A program made the translations under genes and the position numbers. Below are positions 1 through 9,320 of a stretch of 64,000 nucleotides of DNA, piece after piece (positions within the stretch are counted from its first letter, which is position 1; each line of letters begins with the position of its first letter). This DNA comes from Acidobacteriota bacterium (GTDB lineage: Bacteria; Zixibacteria; MSB-5A5; GN15; FEB-12), in assembly GCA_035529075.1 (NCBI GenBank), contig DATKXK010000018.1, positions 1 to 64,000 of the forward strand, in the 5' to 3' direction. The notes under the pieces were generated by a model that ran no database searches, was not told the DNA's origin, and was given only the letters and a program-made list of their open reading frames with translations.

Positions 1-5
1 CATCG

Positions 6-46
6 GTCCGGCGGTGTTTGGTGTGCTTACACCGCCGGGCTTTTTT
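6..46 (+). terminator. Rho-independent terminator of a gene upstream of the window
   Basis: A perfect 10-bp stem (8-17 with 29-38), extendable by a G-U and a G-C pair to 6-17/29-40, has an 11-nt loop and is followed directly by six T at 41-46. It would end a plus-strand transcript coming from before the window. Confidence 0.8.
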
Positions 47-427
47 GTCTTGCGTTAGCGCCCCTGGTCGCTGTGTCCAACCTGTGACCACGGGAGACAA
101 AAAGAGACACAACCAGACAAAACCAGACAAAAAGAAACAAAGAAACCTAAATCTATCCTGTTAAGCCAGTTACGGCGTATTTTACCACACTCCAACAGGT
201 TACAAGAACACCCGGTGGAGAATCCCTGCCTCTGCGCCGGATTATTTAGAGGTAGCGTAACCTCCCTGTTGACAACGGCTTCAGGGCCCCGTTCGTGCCG
301 GGGCTCATAGCACCCTGCCTTCTTCAAAGACAATCTGGCAAACCACCTCTTGACCAGCCCCCCCTTCCTGTCCACTTTAAGCTGAAACTGCACATGGACC
401 AGTAGAACATAAACTCCGGAGGAAGTG
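47..427. other. Non-coding spacer before catalase
   Basis: No convincing gene. Positions about 94-150 are a purine-rich, low-complexity stretch with repeated AGACAAAA units. A TTGACA at 269-274 has no acceptable -10 box at 16-18 nt, so no promoter is called. The catalase ribosome binding site GGAGG lies at 418-422. Confidence 0.5.
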
Positions 428-1864
428 ATGAAAAAGAAGAAGCAGTTGACGACATCAGCTGGGATTCCAGTTGGTGACAATCAGAACTCTTTGACCGCCG
501 GACCGCGTGGCCCATTGTTGGTCCAGGATTGGCAGTTGTTTGAGAAGCACGCTCATTTCAATCGTGAGCGTATTCCCGAACGTGTCGTTCATGCGAAGGG
601 CTCGGGTGCCTTTGGTACTCTAACCATCACCAACGACATCACTGAGTACACTAAGGCGAATATCTTCTCAAAAGTCGGGAAGAAGACCGACTGCTTCCTC
701 AGGTTCTCGACGGTTGCGGGTGAACGTGGCGCGGCCGATGCTGAACGTGATGTACGGGGCTTTGCTATCAAGTTCTACTCCGAGGAAGGGAATTGGGATT
801 TGGTTGGCAACAACACGCCCGTGTTTTTTGTCCGGGATCCCTACAAGTTTCCAGACTTTATCCGCACGCAGAAACGAGACCCGAAAACCAACTTGAGAAG
901 CAACACTGCCCAGTGGGACTTCTGGTCGCTGTCGCCCGAGAGCTTACACCAGGTTACGATTCTCTTCTCTGACCGGGGAATCCCGCGGAGTTACCGCCAT
1001 GTGAACGGCTATGGCAGTCACACCTACAGCTTCATCAACGACAGGGACGAGCGGTCCTGGGTCAAATTCCACTTCAAGACGGCGCAGGGTATTCAGTGTC
1101 TCACGGCCGAGGAATCTGAAGCTATCATCGCCAAGGACAGGGAAAGTCACCAGCGGGACCTGTTTACAGCTGTCGAAAGAGGTGACTTCCCCAGGTGGAA
1201 CCTCAAGGTTCAAGTGATGACTGAAGAGCAAACTGAGAAGACTTCCTATAACCCATTCGACCTGACCAAGGTGTGGCCGCACGGCGAATTCCCCCTGATT
1301 GACGTCGGCGTCCTGGAACTGAACCGGAATCCTGAGAACTACTTCGCACAGGTAGAGCAAGCCGCTTTCTCTCCTGCAAACGTAGTCCCCGGTGTCAGTC
1401 ACAGTCCGGACAAGATGCTCCAATTCCGCGTCTTCTCTTATGCCGATGCCCATCGCTATCGTCTGGGCGTGAACTACGAGAGCTTGCCGGTCAATAGTCC
1501 CAGGTGCGAAGCGAATACGTATCACCGCGACGGGTCAATGCGTTTCGACGGTAACCGGGGGGGCGATGTCAATTACGAACCGAACACCCAGGGCGGACCC
1601 GTCGAGGATCCTCGATTCAAGGAGCCGCCGTTGAAGCTCTCCGGAGATGCGGACCGGTACGATCATCGCGAAGGAAATGACGACTACACTCAGGCGGGCA
1701 ACTTGTACCGACTGATGCCCGATGATGAGCAGAACCGGCTTCACCGGGCTGTCGCCGGCGCGATGGATGGAGTCCCGGACGAGATCATCAAACGACAACT
1801 TGAGCATTTCGCCAAAGCGGATCCAGCCTACGCAGAAGGTGTCAGGAAAGCGCTGGGGCGTTAG
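428..1864 (+). CDS. katA: Catalase, small-subunit clade 3 type
   Basis: A monofunctional haem catalase that dismutates hydrogen peroxide to water and oxygen, normally in the cytoplasm. The 478-aa length is typical of the small-subunit (clade 3) group. The distal haem histidine is His55 in [12 protein letters not shown], the catalytic asparagine lies in GNNTPVFF (about residues 127-130), and the proximal haem ligand is Tyr338 in the RxFSYxDxxxxRLG signature. I chose ATG at 428 rather than GTG at 425 because GGAGG at 418-422 is then five nt upstream. No signal peptide is visible: the N-terminus is lysine-rich. It stands alone, with no partner gene or obvious regulator next to it. Together with the selenocysteine peroxiredoxin at 57.6-58.2 kb it indicates investment in peroxide defence. 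Confidence 0.97.
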   Translation: MKKKKQLTTSAGIPVGDNQNSLTAGPRGPLLVQDWQLFEKHAHFNRERIPERVVHAKGSGAFGTLTITNDITEYTKANIFSKVGKKTDCFLRFSTVAGERGAADAERDVRGFAIKFYSEEGNWDLVGNNTPVFFVRDPYKFPDFIRTQKRDPKTNLRSNTAQWDFWSLSPESLHQVTILFSDRGIPRSYRHVNGYGSHTYSFINDRDERSWVKFHFKTAQGIQCLTAEESEAIIAKDRESHQRDLFTAVERGDFPRWNLKVQVMTEEQTEKTSYNPFDLTKVWPHGEFPLIDVGVLELNRNPENYFAQVEQAAFSPANVVPGVSHSPDKMLQFRVFSYADAHRYRLGVNYESLPVNSPRCEANTYHRDGSMRFDGNRGGDVNYEPNTQGGPVEDPRFKEPPLKLSGDADRYDHREGNDDYTQAGNLYRLMPDDEQNRLHRAVAGAMDGVPDEIIKRQLEHFAKADPAYAEGVRKALGR

Positions 1865-2410
1865 TTTCAAAATGATAAGAAGGCAGCAGCCTCCTCCGGC
1901 GAAAGCAAGTGTTTCGCCAGGTGGTAATGATGTCCGTATTTATGACAATAACCCTTTGCCACGGCCCAGCGGCAGAACCTCCGGGAATGTTTGATCGGTG
2001 GGGTCACATTCAAGTGGGAGGACAGAGTGCGGGACGGTGCAAATGTATTTCCGTGGTATGACACCAATGTTCACCTATTTTCTCCGAATTGTGAGGCGGC
2101 TTTTTCATCATACACCCGGAGTAGAAGGTTATCTGCCGCGTGAGGCTCATCCGGTCCCGAGGCACGTACGAAAACTCTATGACGACATCGGTAAATCCAT
2201 TGACTGGTGTGACGGTGGGCGTATATTGTGGGCTAAGTGGTCTTAGCACAGGGGATACGAAGAAGTGGGAACCCATCGTCTTGCAACCGGGTCCGACATC
2301 CATAGCCTCGGCAACTGTTACTCTGAATTACGAATCAACAGATCTTGTGACAAAAGGGGTGACGTACTGCTGTTTCGCGTGAGGCGTGCAACGGTGCCCA
2401 ACGCTGCACG
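1865..2410. other. Spacer between catalase and the LysM protein
   Basis: Only short, unconvincing reading frames are present in all frames. The one clear signal is the promoter at 2200-2227. No terminator was recognised after the catalase gene. Confidence 0.5.
2200..2227 (+). promoter_or_regulatory. Sigma70-like promoter for the LysM protein gene
   Basis: TTGACT (2200-2205), 16-nt spacer, TATATT (2222-2227). The predicted start near 2234 leaves a leader of about 180-260 nt before the possible start codons of the gene at 2411. Confidence 0.55.
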
Positions 2411-3469
2411 ATGCCTGCCGGGGACTGCGCCGTTCATATGGGAGACCGAGTGGTGACACTGCCGCGACACCGTCAGGACCTGAACATTGCCATGAGCGGG
2501 CCTCGTGAGGCTCTTCGTGCGGCGAGCGGGAAAAGGTCGGACATCGTTCTGCAGCTTGCAATCGAAATCGCGGTTGTCGGGGAGGACGACCAGCCGCTGG
2601 AAGGCGTGGCCGTGGCTCTGAGGCGTGATGACGACATGGAGAGCACCGGTTTCACCGGCAGAGACGGCATCGCCCGGTTCGAACCACTGGAGTTCAAGCG
2701 CAAATGGCGCTTCTGCCTGTACCGGCGCGACAAGGACGCCTGGGAGCTGGTGGAAACGGGCAAGGTGGGCAGCGGCTCGGAGGCCGGCCGCACCGAAACG
2801 GAGTGGAAAGAAATCTCCACCGCGGATACAAGAGGGCCGAAAACGCACACGGTCAAGCCGGGCGAATGCATCGAGAGCATTGCCTTTCTCTACGGCTTCT
2901 TCCCCGAGGCCCTGTGGCAGGATGAGGGCAACCGGAAACTAAGGGAACTGCGCGAGGACCCCAATATCCTGTTTGAAGGTGATACCGTACAAATCCCGGC
3001 CTTACGGCAGAAAGAGGAGGCAGCCGCGATAGGCAAACGGTACACCGTGAAGACAAAGGGGGTGCCTTCCAAGTTCAGGGTCAATCTGGTCATCGACGGC
3101 AAGGCCATGGCGAATACCAAATACACCCTGGAAGTAGAAAAACTACCTGACCCCTACCAGGGAACCACCGGCCCCAACGGCGAAATCGACCACTGGGTGC
3201 CTCCCGATGCAACACAGGTGGTACTGCGCATTGACGGCCACGAACTAATCTTCATGATGGGTATGATTGATCCCGTCACGACCCGGCAGGGTGTGATCCA
3301 GCGGCTGCTCAATCTGGGGTACCTCGGTGACGACTCTGTGGAAGATCCTGATTTCGATGAAGAATTGCAGGGTGCTCTCTGTGACTTCCAGGAATCGCAG
3401 GATCTGACGCCGACCGGCAAACCCGACGACGCCACCCGGCGTGCTCTCGTGGATGCCTGCGGCGGCTAA
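2411..3469 (+). CDS. LysM and peptidoglycan_binding_1 domain protein
   Basis: A probable cell-wall-binding adaptor. An N-terminal region rich in beta-strand pattern (about residues 40-120, IVLQLAIEIAVVGEDDQPL) is followed by a LysM-like segment (about 155-200: HTVKPGECIESIAFLYG ... ILFEGDTVQIPA) and then, after a second beta-rich domain, by a C-terminal peptidoglycan-binding-1 repeat (about 295-352: GVIQRLLNLGYLGDD ... ALCDFQESQDLTPTG). No signal peptide is visible. The start is uncertain: ATG 2411 has no ribosome binding site. GTG 2453 has GGGAGA seven nt upstream, and ATG 2492 (MSGPREAL) is also possible. Its stop codon overlaps the stop of the convergent gene on the other strand by 3-4 nt. 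LysM/PG-binding proteins of this layout occur beside contractile-injection or toxin genes in other bacteria, but no injection genes are visible here. That link is inference. Confidence 0.75.
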   Translation: MPAGDCAVHMGDRVVTLPRHRQDLNIAMSGPREALRAASGKRSDIVLQLAIEIAVVGEDDQPLEGVAVALRRDDDMESTGFTGRDGIARFEPLEFKRKWRFCLYRRDKDAWELVETGKVGSGSEAGRTETEWKEISTADTRGPKTHTVKPGECIESIAFLYGFFPEALWQDEGNRKLRELREDPNILFEGDTVQIPALRQKEEAAAIGKRYTVKTKGVPSKFRVNLVIDGKAMANTKYTLEVEKLPDPYQGTTGPNGEIDHWVPPDATQVVLRIDGHELIFMMGMIDPVTTRQGVIQRLLNLGYLGDDSVEDPDFDEELQGALCDFQESQDLTPTGKPDDATRRALVDACGG

Positions 3470-4632
3470 TAGGGGAAATGTATATCCCAGGCTCTCGGCA
3501 AAGGCGCGGCTGGTGGCACCGACGGCGGGAAAAACTGCGTAAGTTGAATCGGGCGATTCACCATGGTATTTACCGAGAGAGCCCCCGTCCGCCGCCGCGT
3601 CCAGAATGCCTTCCTACGGCGGCGAAACCTGATCCAGGCCCACTCCTGAAGATAAAAGCTCCAATTATTGGCGGCATCACATCGTCCGAACACGGCACCC
3701 ATGGGCTCCACGGTTGCAGTATTATCGCCGTACCCTGCCGGAGGGGCTGCCCGAAGGGCTTGCTCCAACGCATCCGCTCGCACTGTTGTAGGTCTTAACG
3801 GTCCTAATGGAGCGGGCCCTATTCCCACAAATGGCGCGGGGACGCCAGGGCCCACAGTAATTCCATCGTCTTGATAATCGGTTTTATCAACCCCCTGAGG
3901 TATGTCACCTGGAGGTGGCATCGGAACAGGAGCGGGTCGGTAGTGAAGCACAAGGGCGTGCCAGATCATCTGCGACGTTACCCCGAGCCCCACCCCGGCC
4001 ACCCCCGGACCGCCGCCTGCCATTACCCCAAAGGGGGCCGCGCTGTCTATGCCACAGTGATACAACGTTGGGTTGTTCTGTGGTCCTGATGCGAAGACAG
4101 AGCAACCACTAAGTTTTGCGGTGAAGAAGAACCTCGCCAGCGGTGGGTTAGGTATTGTCATATATATCATCCCACCACGGGTTTCCCAAGGGAGGTAGTA
4201 CGCATGGAATGTACCTGGCGCGGCTGCAACGATCCCTGGGGCTACCCGGTTGTGAATGCGTAGCAGTAACGAGTTTCGAAGGATACCTGCCGGGCCGCCG
4301 ATATAAGGGGCGATGGCTTGGTTTCTGATCTTATAGACCGAGACCGCATACACGGGTGGCGGGCCCGCCAGGCCGGGAGGCGGTACACCGGCAGTTAGAA
4401 CGCCGCCGACCGGTGTATGAGGCGGTCGGGCGACATGTAAACCACTAATGTTAACCCCGCCGGCTGGCCAGCCGGGAGGGGCAGCACCTGGGCCAGGCCA
4501 GGCAACATTCGTCGGATTGGGTACAGTGTAGGTGGACGGCCACAGTAGCGCTGCGGGCAAGTTTGGAATTTCGAGGGCACAATGCCTTGTTTCCCTTTCC
4601 GGATTGGTTAGGAATGAAAAATTGTAGAACAC
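3466..4632 (-). CDS. Proline/glycine-rich protein of unknown function, possible effector
   Basis: I do not recognise this 388-aa protein. The frame is open throughout. Its composition looks protein-like: a Pro/Gly/Ala-rich N-terminal third, then a compact central part (about residues 125-200) with HAYYLPWETRGGMIYMTIP, FFFTAKLSGCSVFASG and TLYHCGID, and a basic C-terminal patch (FRRRRKAFWTRRR). The SGC ... YHCGID arrangement, a cysteine followed 15 residues later by a histidine, is reminiscent of cysteine-protease or deamidase-type toxins. This is pattern resemblance only. It has no signal peptide, and its start is a GTG without a clear ribosome binding site. It converges tail-to-tail with the LysM/PG-binding gene, sharing stop-codon bases at 3466-3469, which suggests the two arrived or work together. 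Confidence 0.6.
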   Translation of the reverse strand: MFYNFSFLTNPERETRHCALEIPNLPAALLWPSTYTVPNPTNVAWPGPGAAPPGWPAGGVNISGLHVARPPHTPVGGVLTAGVPPPGLAGPPPVYAVSVYKIRNQAIAPYIGGPAGILRNSLLLRIHNRVAPGIVAAAPGTFHAYYLPWETRGGMIYMTIPNPPLARFFFTAKLSGCSVFASGPQNNPTLYHCGIDSAAPFGVMAGGGPGVAGVGLGVTSQMIWHALVLHYRPAPVPMPPPGDIPQGVDKTDYQDDGITVGPGVPAPFVGIGPAPLGPLRPTTVRADALEQALRAAPPAGYGDNTATVEPMGAVFGRCDAANNWSFYLQEWAWIRFRRRRKAFWTRRRTGALSVNTMVNRPIQLTQFFPPSVPPAAPLPRAWDIHFPY

Positions 4633-5193
4633 AACGAGCCTGTGTGAACAGTATGTCGGCTTCAGGCGGGGGCTGCCGTTCCCGCCCGAGTCGGCCGGCT
4701 GAGTTAACCCTGCTGCTTTAGTCCGTCATACAATGTCTTCTCAGCAGTCTGGTGTCAAGGTCTAATTGAGAATAGTCCGGCAAATCGAAGAGTTTGAGTA
4801 TTGAACGTTTCTGATGGGCCTATGTGGGCAACAGATTGGCCGGTCAAACGCAATGCCGCCGGCAGGACAGTTTCAAGACTGTCCGGGCCTTTATATTGGT
4901 GAATCGAATGACGCCGGCGTGCCGATCGATTTCGATCCGGAAACGGTGTACCTGAAGCGCCGCTCTTGATGCTTTTCAGCCGGTGGTACGGTATTTGAAG
5001 AGGGCCGGCTCTGGCCGGGTCTAAACGTGGTCAAAATCAGTACTTTTTTCGTTGACATTCGCGCCGCAGTACCTATACTTACAGGGTGGAAACGAGGTTA
5101 GAGGTGGATCTCTGAAATCCTTACTTACCTTGGTCTTTCTTTTTTGTATCGAATTCTAAACGTTAACTGTTGTAAAGTCTGAGAGTGTACCCA
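4633..5193. other. Non-coding spacer with small hairpin
   Basis: No gene seen. A perfect 7-bp inverted repeat (GGACAGT 4865-4871 / ACTGTCC 4878-4884, 6-nt loop) lies in the middle, without a T-run. The promoter for the next gene is at 5052-5079. Confidence 0.5.
5052..5079 (+). promoter_or_regulatory. Sigma70-like promoter for the beta-propeller protein gene
   Basis: TTGACA (5052-5057), 16-nt spacer, TATACT (5074-5079). The predicted leader is about 108 nt to the ATG at 5194. Confidence 0.7.
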
Positions 5194-8100
5194 ATGAGAA
5201 AACTCATGGCAATCGGTCTGTTCGGCGCGATAGTGGCAGCGGCGCTGTTGTGGTTTGAGCCGTTCAACCAGCGAGCACCCTGGGAGCTGGACAGGGCGGA
5301 CGCGGAATTCTATCGGTTCAAACGAGATGGGAAACGGCCGAAACTGCTGCGCCGACCAAACACGTGGTTCTACGAGCAGCGAGCGTATCCCTACGACCGG
5401 ATTCCGCAGGACCAGTACCTGGAGGCCCTGGACGAGGCGCGGATAGCGCGCCGGGAGTACAGGGCTATGGGGGGTGACGCGGTAACGTGGCAGGAGACCG
5501 GACCGACCAACATTCCGGGCCGAATAGCCTCGATTGCGGTTCACCCGTCGGATCCGAACACTATTTACGCCGGTTCGGCGGCGGGCGGCGTGTACAAATC
5601 GACTGATCTGGGCGGAAACTGGACGGCCATATTCGACGACGTGGGAACGTTTTCAATCGGCGCCGTGGCGATTCACCCGTCGGACCCGGACGTGATCTAC
5701 GTGGGTACGGGCGAGCCGACGGCGGCGATCGATGACTACGAGGGCACGGGGGTGTACAAGAGTCTCGACGGGGGGGCGACGTGGAACCTGGTGGGCCTGC
5801 CGAACAGCGCCCTGATCGGCAGGATTGTCATCGATCCGTTGCACCCGGACACGGTCTACGTGGCTGTGCTCGGCCAGGTGTTCGGCACCGGCACGAGCAT
5901 GGACCGGGGGCTGTACCGATCTCAGGACGGTGGCGCGAACTGGGAAAAGATCCTGTTTGTCGATGCTCAGACGGGCTGCGTTGACGTGGCCCTGCATCCG
6001 TCGACGGGGACGGTGTTCGCGGCCATGTACATTGTGTACTCGGGCGCCACGAGCGCGATATGGAAATCATCCGATCACGGCGACACGTTTACGATGATCT
6101 CAGGCACCGGCGGACTTCCGGCGCCGGGCAATATCGGCCGCATAGGCCTGTCGCTCGACCCGCAGTCGGAGACGGTGTACGCGATCCACGTCGATGGCGC
6201 CACGCAGGACCTGCTGGGGATATACAAGAGCACCAATCTGGGGGTCGCCTGGACGCGGACGAACGACGGGGAGCTGTATGGAACTTACGGCGGTTTTGCG
6301 TGGTATTTCGGGCAGATTCGAGTAGCCCCGGGATATCCGGACATCGTGTACTCGCTGGGAGTGAGCCTGTGGAAGAGCGAGGACGGCGGGGCCAACTGGT
6401 TTAACGCCTCGGGCGGCACTCACGTCGACCACCACGCCATGTGTATCCTGCCGACGAATCCCGACGTCGTGTATAACGGTTGTGACGGCGGGGTCAACTA
6501 CACGAACAACGGTGGGTATTCCTGGACCACGTTCCGAAACATGGCCAACACACAGTTCTACGCCATGACGGTCGACTACAACAACCCGGACCATATTTAC
6601 GGCGGCACCCAGGATAACGGCACGATGCGCACCATGAGCGGCAGCACCGGCGACTGGGACGAAATCTACGGTGGTGACGGCTTCTACTGCCTGGTCGATT
6701 ACACCAACCCGAACGTAATCTACGTAGAATCGCAGAACGGCAATCTGGCCAAGTCCACGGACGGCGGATTCAGCTTCAGCTGGGCGCAGAACGGTATCGA
6801 CCCGAGCGGAACCGAACCGCACGGTTGGAACACGCCGGTGGCGATGGACCCCGTCCACCCGAACATTCTCTACTACGGGACCGATCGCGTGTACCGGACG
6901 GCTGACGGCGCGGAGAACTGGACGGCTATCAGTTCCGCCCTGTCGTCCCGCTACATCACGACCATGGGAGTGGCGCGCAGCGACAGCCAGGTAGTGTACG
7001 CAGGGTCAAGGGTGGGTACGGTGCACGTTACCACCAACGACGGGGCCTCCTGGACGCGGATCGACGGCGTGTTGCCCGACCGCTGGGTTACGCGGCTGAC
7101 GGTCGACCCGTACGATGCGGCCGTCTGCTACGTGACGCTTTCGGGGTATATCTCGAACGGTTCGACATTGCCCCACATTTTCCGGACGGCCAATTACGGT
7201 TCGGGCTGGACCGACATCAGTTCGAACCTGCCGGACGCGCCGCTTAACGACGTCATCATCGATCCGCACGACAACCAGACGCTGTACGTCGGCAGCGACG
7301 TCGGCGTGTTCGTGACTCATGATCTCGGCGGGTCCTGGGCTCCGCTGGGCACCGGCATGCCGGTCACCTGCGTCCACGACCTGGAAATGAACGCGCGAAC
7401 GCGTCTGCTGGTGGCCGCCACGCACGGCCGCTCCATGTTCAAGACCATCATCCCGTGCGCCGACGAGACCGACTCCGACGGGGACGACGTGCCGGACGGC
7501 TGCGACAACTGCCCGAGCGTGGCCAACACCGATCAGGCGGATGCCGATGGTGACCTGATCGGCGACGCCTGTGACGACTGCATTGACTCCGACCGTGACG
7601 GTTTCGGGGCGCCCGGCTATCCGCTGGCTACGTGCCCGCTTGATAACTGTCCGACCGTGTACAATCCGAACCAGACGGACACCGACGGTGACGGTATCGG
7701 GGACGCCTGCGAGTTCATCACCGAGACAACCTTCGACACCATTACGACTCCCTGCGTTTCGCTGATCGTGGCCAACAGCGGCAACTTCGGCAACCAGGGA
7801 AGCCCTACGCTCACTCTGGACTACGCGGACCAGGGCGACTGCGAGTTCGCGTACATGTACGACGGCACGCCGGTCATCGCCCGGTACACCGGTCAGGAGT
7901 ACGTGGCGGACTACTTCCTGTTCGGCAAGAGCACCTTCAACGTGCCCCTTGACGGCAACCCGACCGTGCCGACGGTGCAGACCGGTGAGTATCAGGTGTA
8001 CGAGTCGGGAACGTTCGTCACGGCCGACCTGTCCATCGCGTTGGAAAAGACATGGTATGCTCCCGCTCAGGCGGACAGCTGCCCGTTCGTGATTCAGTGC

Positions 8101-8862
8101 CTGAAGGTGTATTCCTGGGATGGTCAGCAGCACAGCGGGCTGGCCATCGGTGAGGCCGTCGATTGGGACATCCCCAGTGCCTCCGGAGTCGACAACCTCG
8201 GCGGGTTTGACGTTGCGGCCAGGCTGATCTACCAGCAGGGACTTGGTTTCGGCTGTCAGAGCAACGAGGCGCGATTCGGCGGCCAGGCCCTGATCGGTAT
8301 TGGGTATGACGACGCCTGTATCGACACCTCGGCCCAGCCGTACGGTGCCTACACGGCGCTGAACTCGATCTTCCTCTATCCCACCGGCGGCTTCGTGCCC
8401 GAGGAGATCTATACCAATATGCAGCAGCCCAGCTACTCGGCCGAAATGACCGGGGCCGACCAGCACGCCGTCATGACGTTTTTTAACAACCAGACGATCG
8501 GTCCCGACGACACGCTGTTCATTTACTCCGTCGTGACGAGCGTACGGAACGGCCCGTCGACCGAGCTTGTGAACAACGTCTACAAGGCCCGGAAGTGGGT
8601 AAACGATCATGTGCGACCGGCCTGTGCTCCCACCTGCTGTATCGGCCTGACCGGCAACGTGGACGGTGATCCCGAGGAAACCATTGATATCGGCGACGTC
8701 ACGGCCCTGATTGACTACCTGTTTATCAGCAACACCGTGCCTGAGTGCATGGAAGAGGCGAACACGGACGGCGACGGGGACGGCGTCGTCGACATCGGCG
8801 ATCTGACGGCGCTGATTGACTATCTGTTCATAAGCAATACTGAACCGGCCGCCTGTCCGTAA
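5194..8862 (+). CDS. Exported Asp-box beta-propeller protein with thrombospondin-3 repeats and dockerin-like tail
   Basis: A secreted protein of about 1,222 aa. The N-terminus (MRKLMAIGLFGAIVAAALLW) is a signal peptide or anchor. Residues about 100-750 hold twelve Asp-box motifs (S/T-x-D-x-G-x-x-W/F, for example KSTDLGGNW, KSLDGGATW, RSQDGGANW, KSEDGGANW), the signature of VPS10/BNR/GH74-like beta-propellers. Next come calcium-binding thrombospondin type 3 repeats (about 750-840: DSDGDDVPDGCDNCPS ... DTDGDGIGDAC), a beta-sandwich region, and a C-terminal tandem dockerin-like module (about 1145-1222: GNVDGDPEETIDIGDVTALIDYLFIS and a second copy). The family includes sialidase-like, xyloglucanase-like and non-enzymatic propellers, so the substrate cannot be named. 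ATG 5194 was preferred to the in-frame GTG at 5185 because it starts the signal peptide cleanly. It is a single-gene unit with its own promoter and a strong terminator. Confidence 0.9.
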   Translation: MRKLMAIGLFGAIVAAALLWFEPFNQRAPWELDRADAEFYRFKRDGKRPKLLRRPNTWFYEQRAYPYDRIPQDQYLEALDEARIARREYRAMGGDAVTWQETGPTNIPGRIASIAVHPSDPNTIYAGSAAGGVYKSTDLGGNWTAIFDDVGTFSIGAVAIHPSDPDVIYVGTGEPTAAIDDYEGTGVYKSLDGGATWNLVGLPNSALIGRIVIDPLHPDTVYVAVLGQVFGTGTSMDRGLYRSQDGGANWEKILFVDAQTGCVDVALHPSTGTVFAAMYIVYSGATSAIWKSSDHGDTFTMISGTGGLPAPGNIGRIGLSLDPQSETVYAIHVDGATQDLLGIYKSTNLGVAWTRTNDGELYGTYGGFAWYFGQIRVAPGYPDIVYSLGVSLWKSEDGGANWFNASGGTHVDHHAMCILPTNPDVVYNGCDGGVNYTNNGGYSWTTFRNMANTQFYAMTVDYNNPDHIYGGTQDNGTMRTMSGSTGDWDEIYGGDGFYCLVDYTNPNVIYVESQNGNLAKSTDGGFSFSWAQNGIDPSGTEPHGWNTPVAMDPVHPNILYYGTDRVYRTADGAENWTAISSALSSRYITTMGVARSDSQVVYAGSRVGTVHVTTNDGASWTRIDGVLPDRWVTRLTVDPYDAAVCYVTLSGYISNGSTLPHIFRTANYGSGWTDISSNLPDAPLNDVIIDPHDNQTLYVGSDVGVFVTHDLGGSWAPLGTGMPVTCVHDLEMNARTRLLVAATHGRSMFKTIIPCADETDSDGDDVPDGCDNCPSVANTDQADADGDLIGDACDDCIDSDRDGFGAPGYPLATCPLDNCPTVYNPNQTDTDGDGIGDACEFITETTFDTITTPCVSLIVANSGNFGNQGSPTLTLDYADQGDCEFAYMYDGTPVIARYTGQEYVADYFLFGKSTFNVPLDGNPTVPTVQTGEYQVYESGTFVTADLSIALEKTWYAPAQADSCPFVIQCLKVYSWDGQQHSGLAIGEAVDWDIPSASGVDNLGGFDVAARLIYQQGLGFGCQSNEARFGGQALIGIGYDDACIDTSAQPYGAYTALNSIFLYPTGGFVPEEIYTNMQQPSYSAEMTGADQHAVMTFFNNQTIGPDDTLFIYSVVTSVRNGPSTELVNNVYKARKWVNDHVRPACAPTCCIGLTGNVDGDPEETIDIGDVTALIDYLFISNTVPECMEEANTDGDGDGVVDIGDLTALIDYLFISNTEPAACP

Positions 8863-8891
8863 CGAACCGGCCGACACATAAACGAAACCAT

Positions 8892-8931
8892 ACCGGCCGC
8901 CCGCGCGCTCAGCGGGTGGCCGGTCTTTTTT
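8892..8931 (+). terminator. Rho-independent terminator
   Basis: A 13-bp stem (8892-8904 with 8912-8924, one G-U pair) has a 7-nt loop and is followed by a T-run at 8926-8931, 29 nt after the stop of the beta-propeller gene. Confidence 0.9.
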
Positions 8932-9053
8932 CTGCCGGCGATAGCGTTTCAAGATGTCTTCGGTCACCGGACTTGGGCCGAAGTCCCCGAGCAGTGCAGG
9001 CCGTGGAGGGGTTTCAGTCGGTGTCGATTTTGCGGCCTGACGGAGCTCAAACC

Positions 9054-9081
9054 TTGACAAAACAGCCCATGTCCGTATATT
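9054..9081 (+). promoter_or_regulatory. Sigma70-like promoter for the C10 peptidase gene
   Basis: TTGACA (9054-9059), 16-nt spacer, TATATT (9076-9081). The predicted leader is about 230 nt. I see no other gene between 8932 and 9320. Confidence 0.7.
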
Positions 9082-9320
9082 GATAGTATACTTTCTGCGT
9101 ACCCCTCACCGAGTACGAGGCAGTTTATGCGGCGAAACTCCAGACGTCTGAGTCTCCATACCTCCGGATGTTCCTCCCGACTGCTGGCCGCAGTATGGCC
9201 AACGATATCGCGGCCGGGTATGTTTTTGATGGGGACAATGGTCGGCAGGCCGAAGGGGAGGATTGGTTCTCGGCGCGAACAAATCATACATAACCTTAGC
9301 CACAACGGGAGGCGACCGAC

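Noticed and set aside
94-150. Short AGACAAAA repeats as a possible CRISPR or iteron array
   Set aside because: Units are irregular, very short and without spacers of constant length; low-complexity sequence explains them.
7006-9060. Long minus-strand open frame (684 codons) opposite the beta-propeller gene
   Set aside because: Arg/Val/Gly-rich antisense composition with no domain and no start signal. It is a shadow of the strongly coding plus strand, as are similar antisense frames at 9621-11171, 12356-14092, 24584-25927 and 60515-62362.
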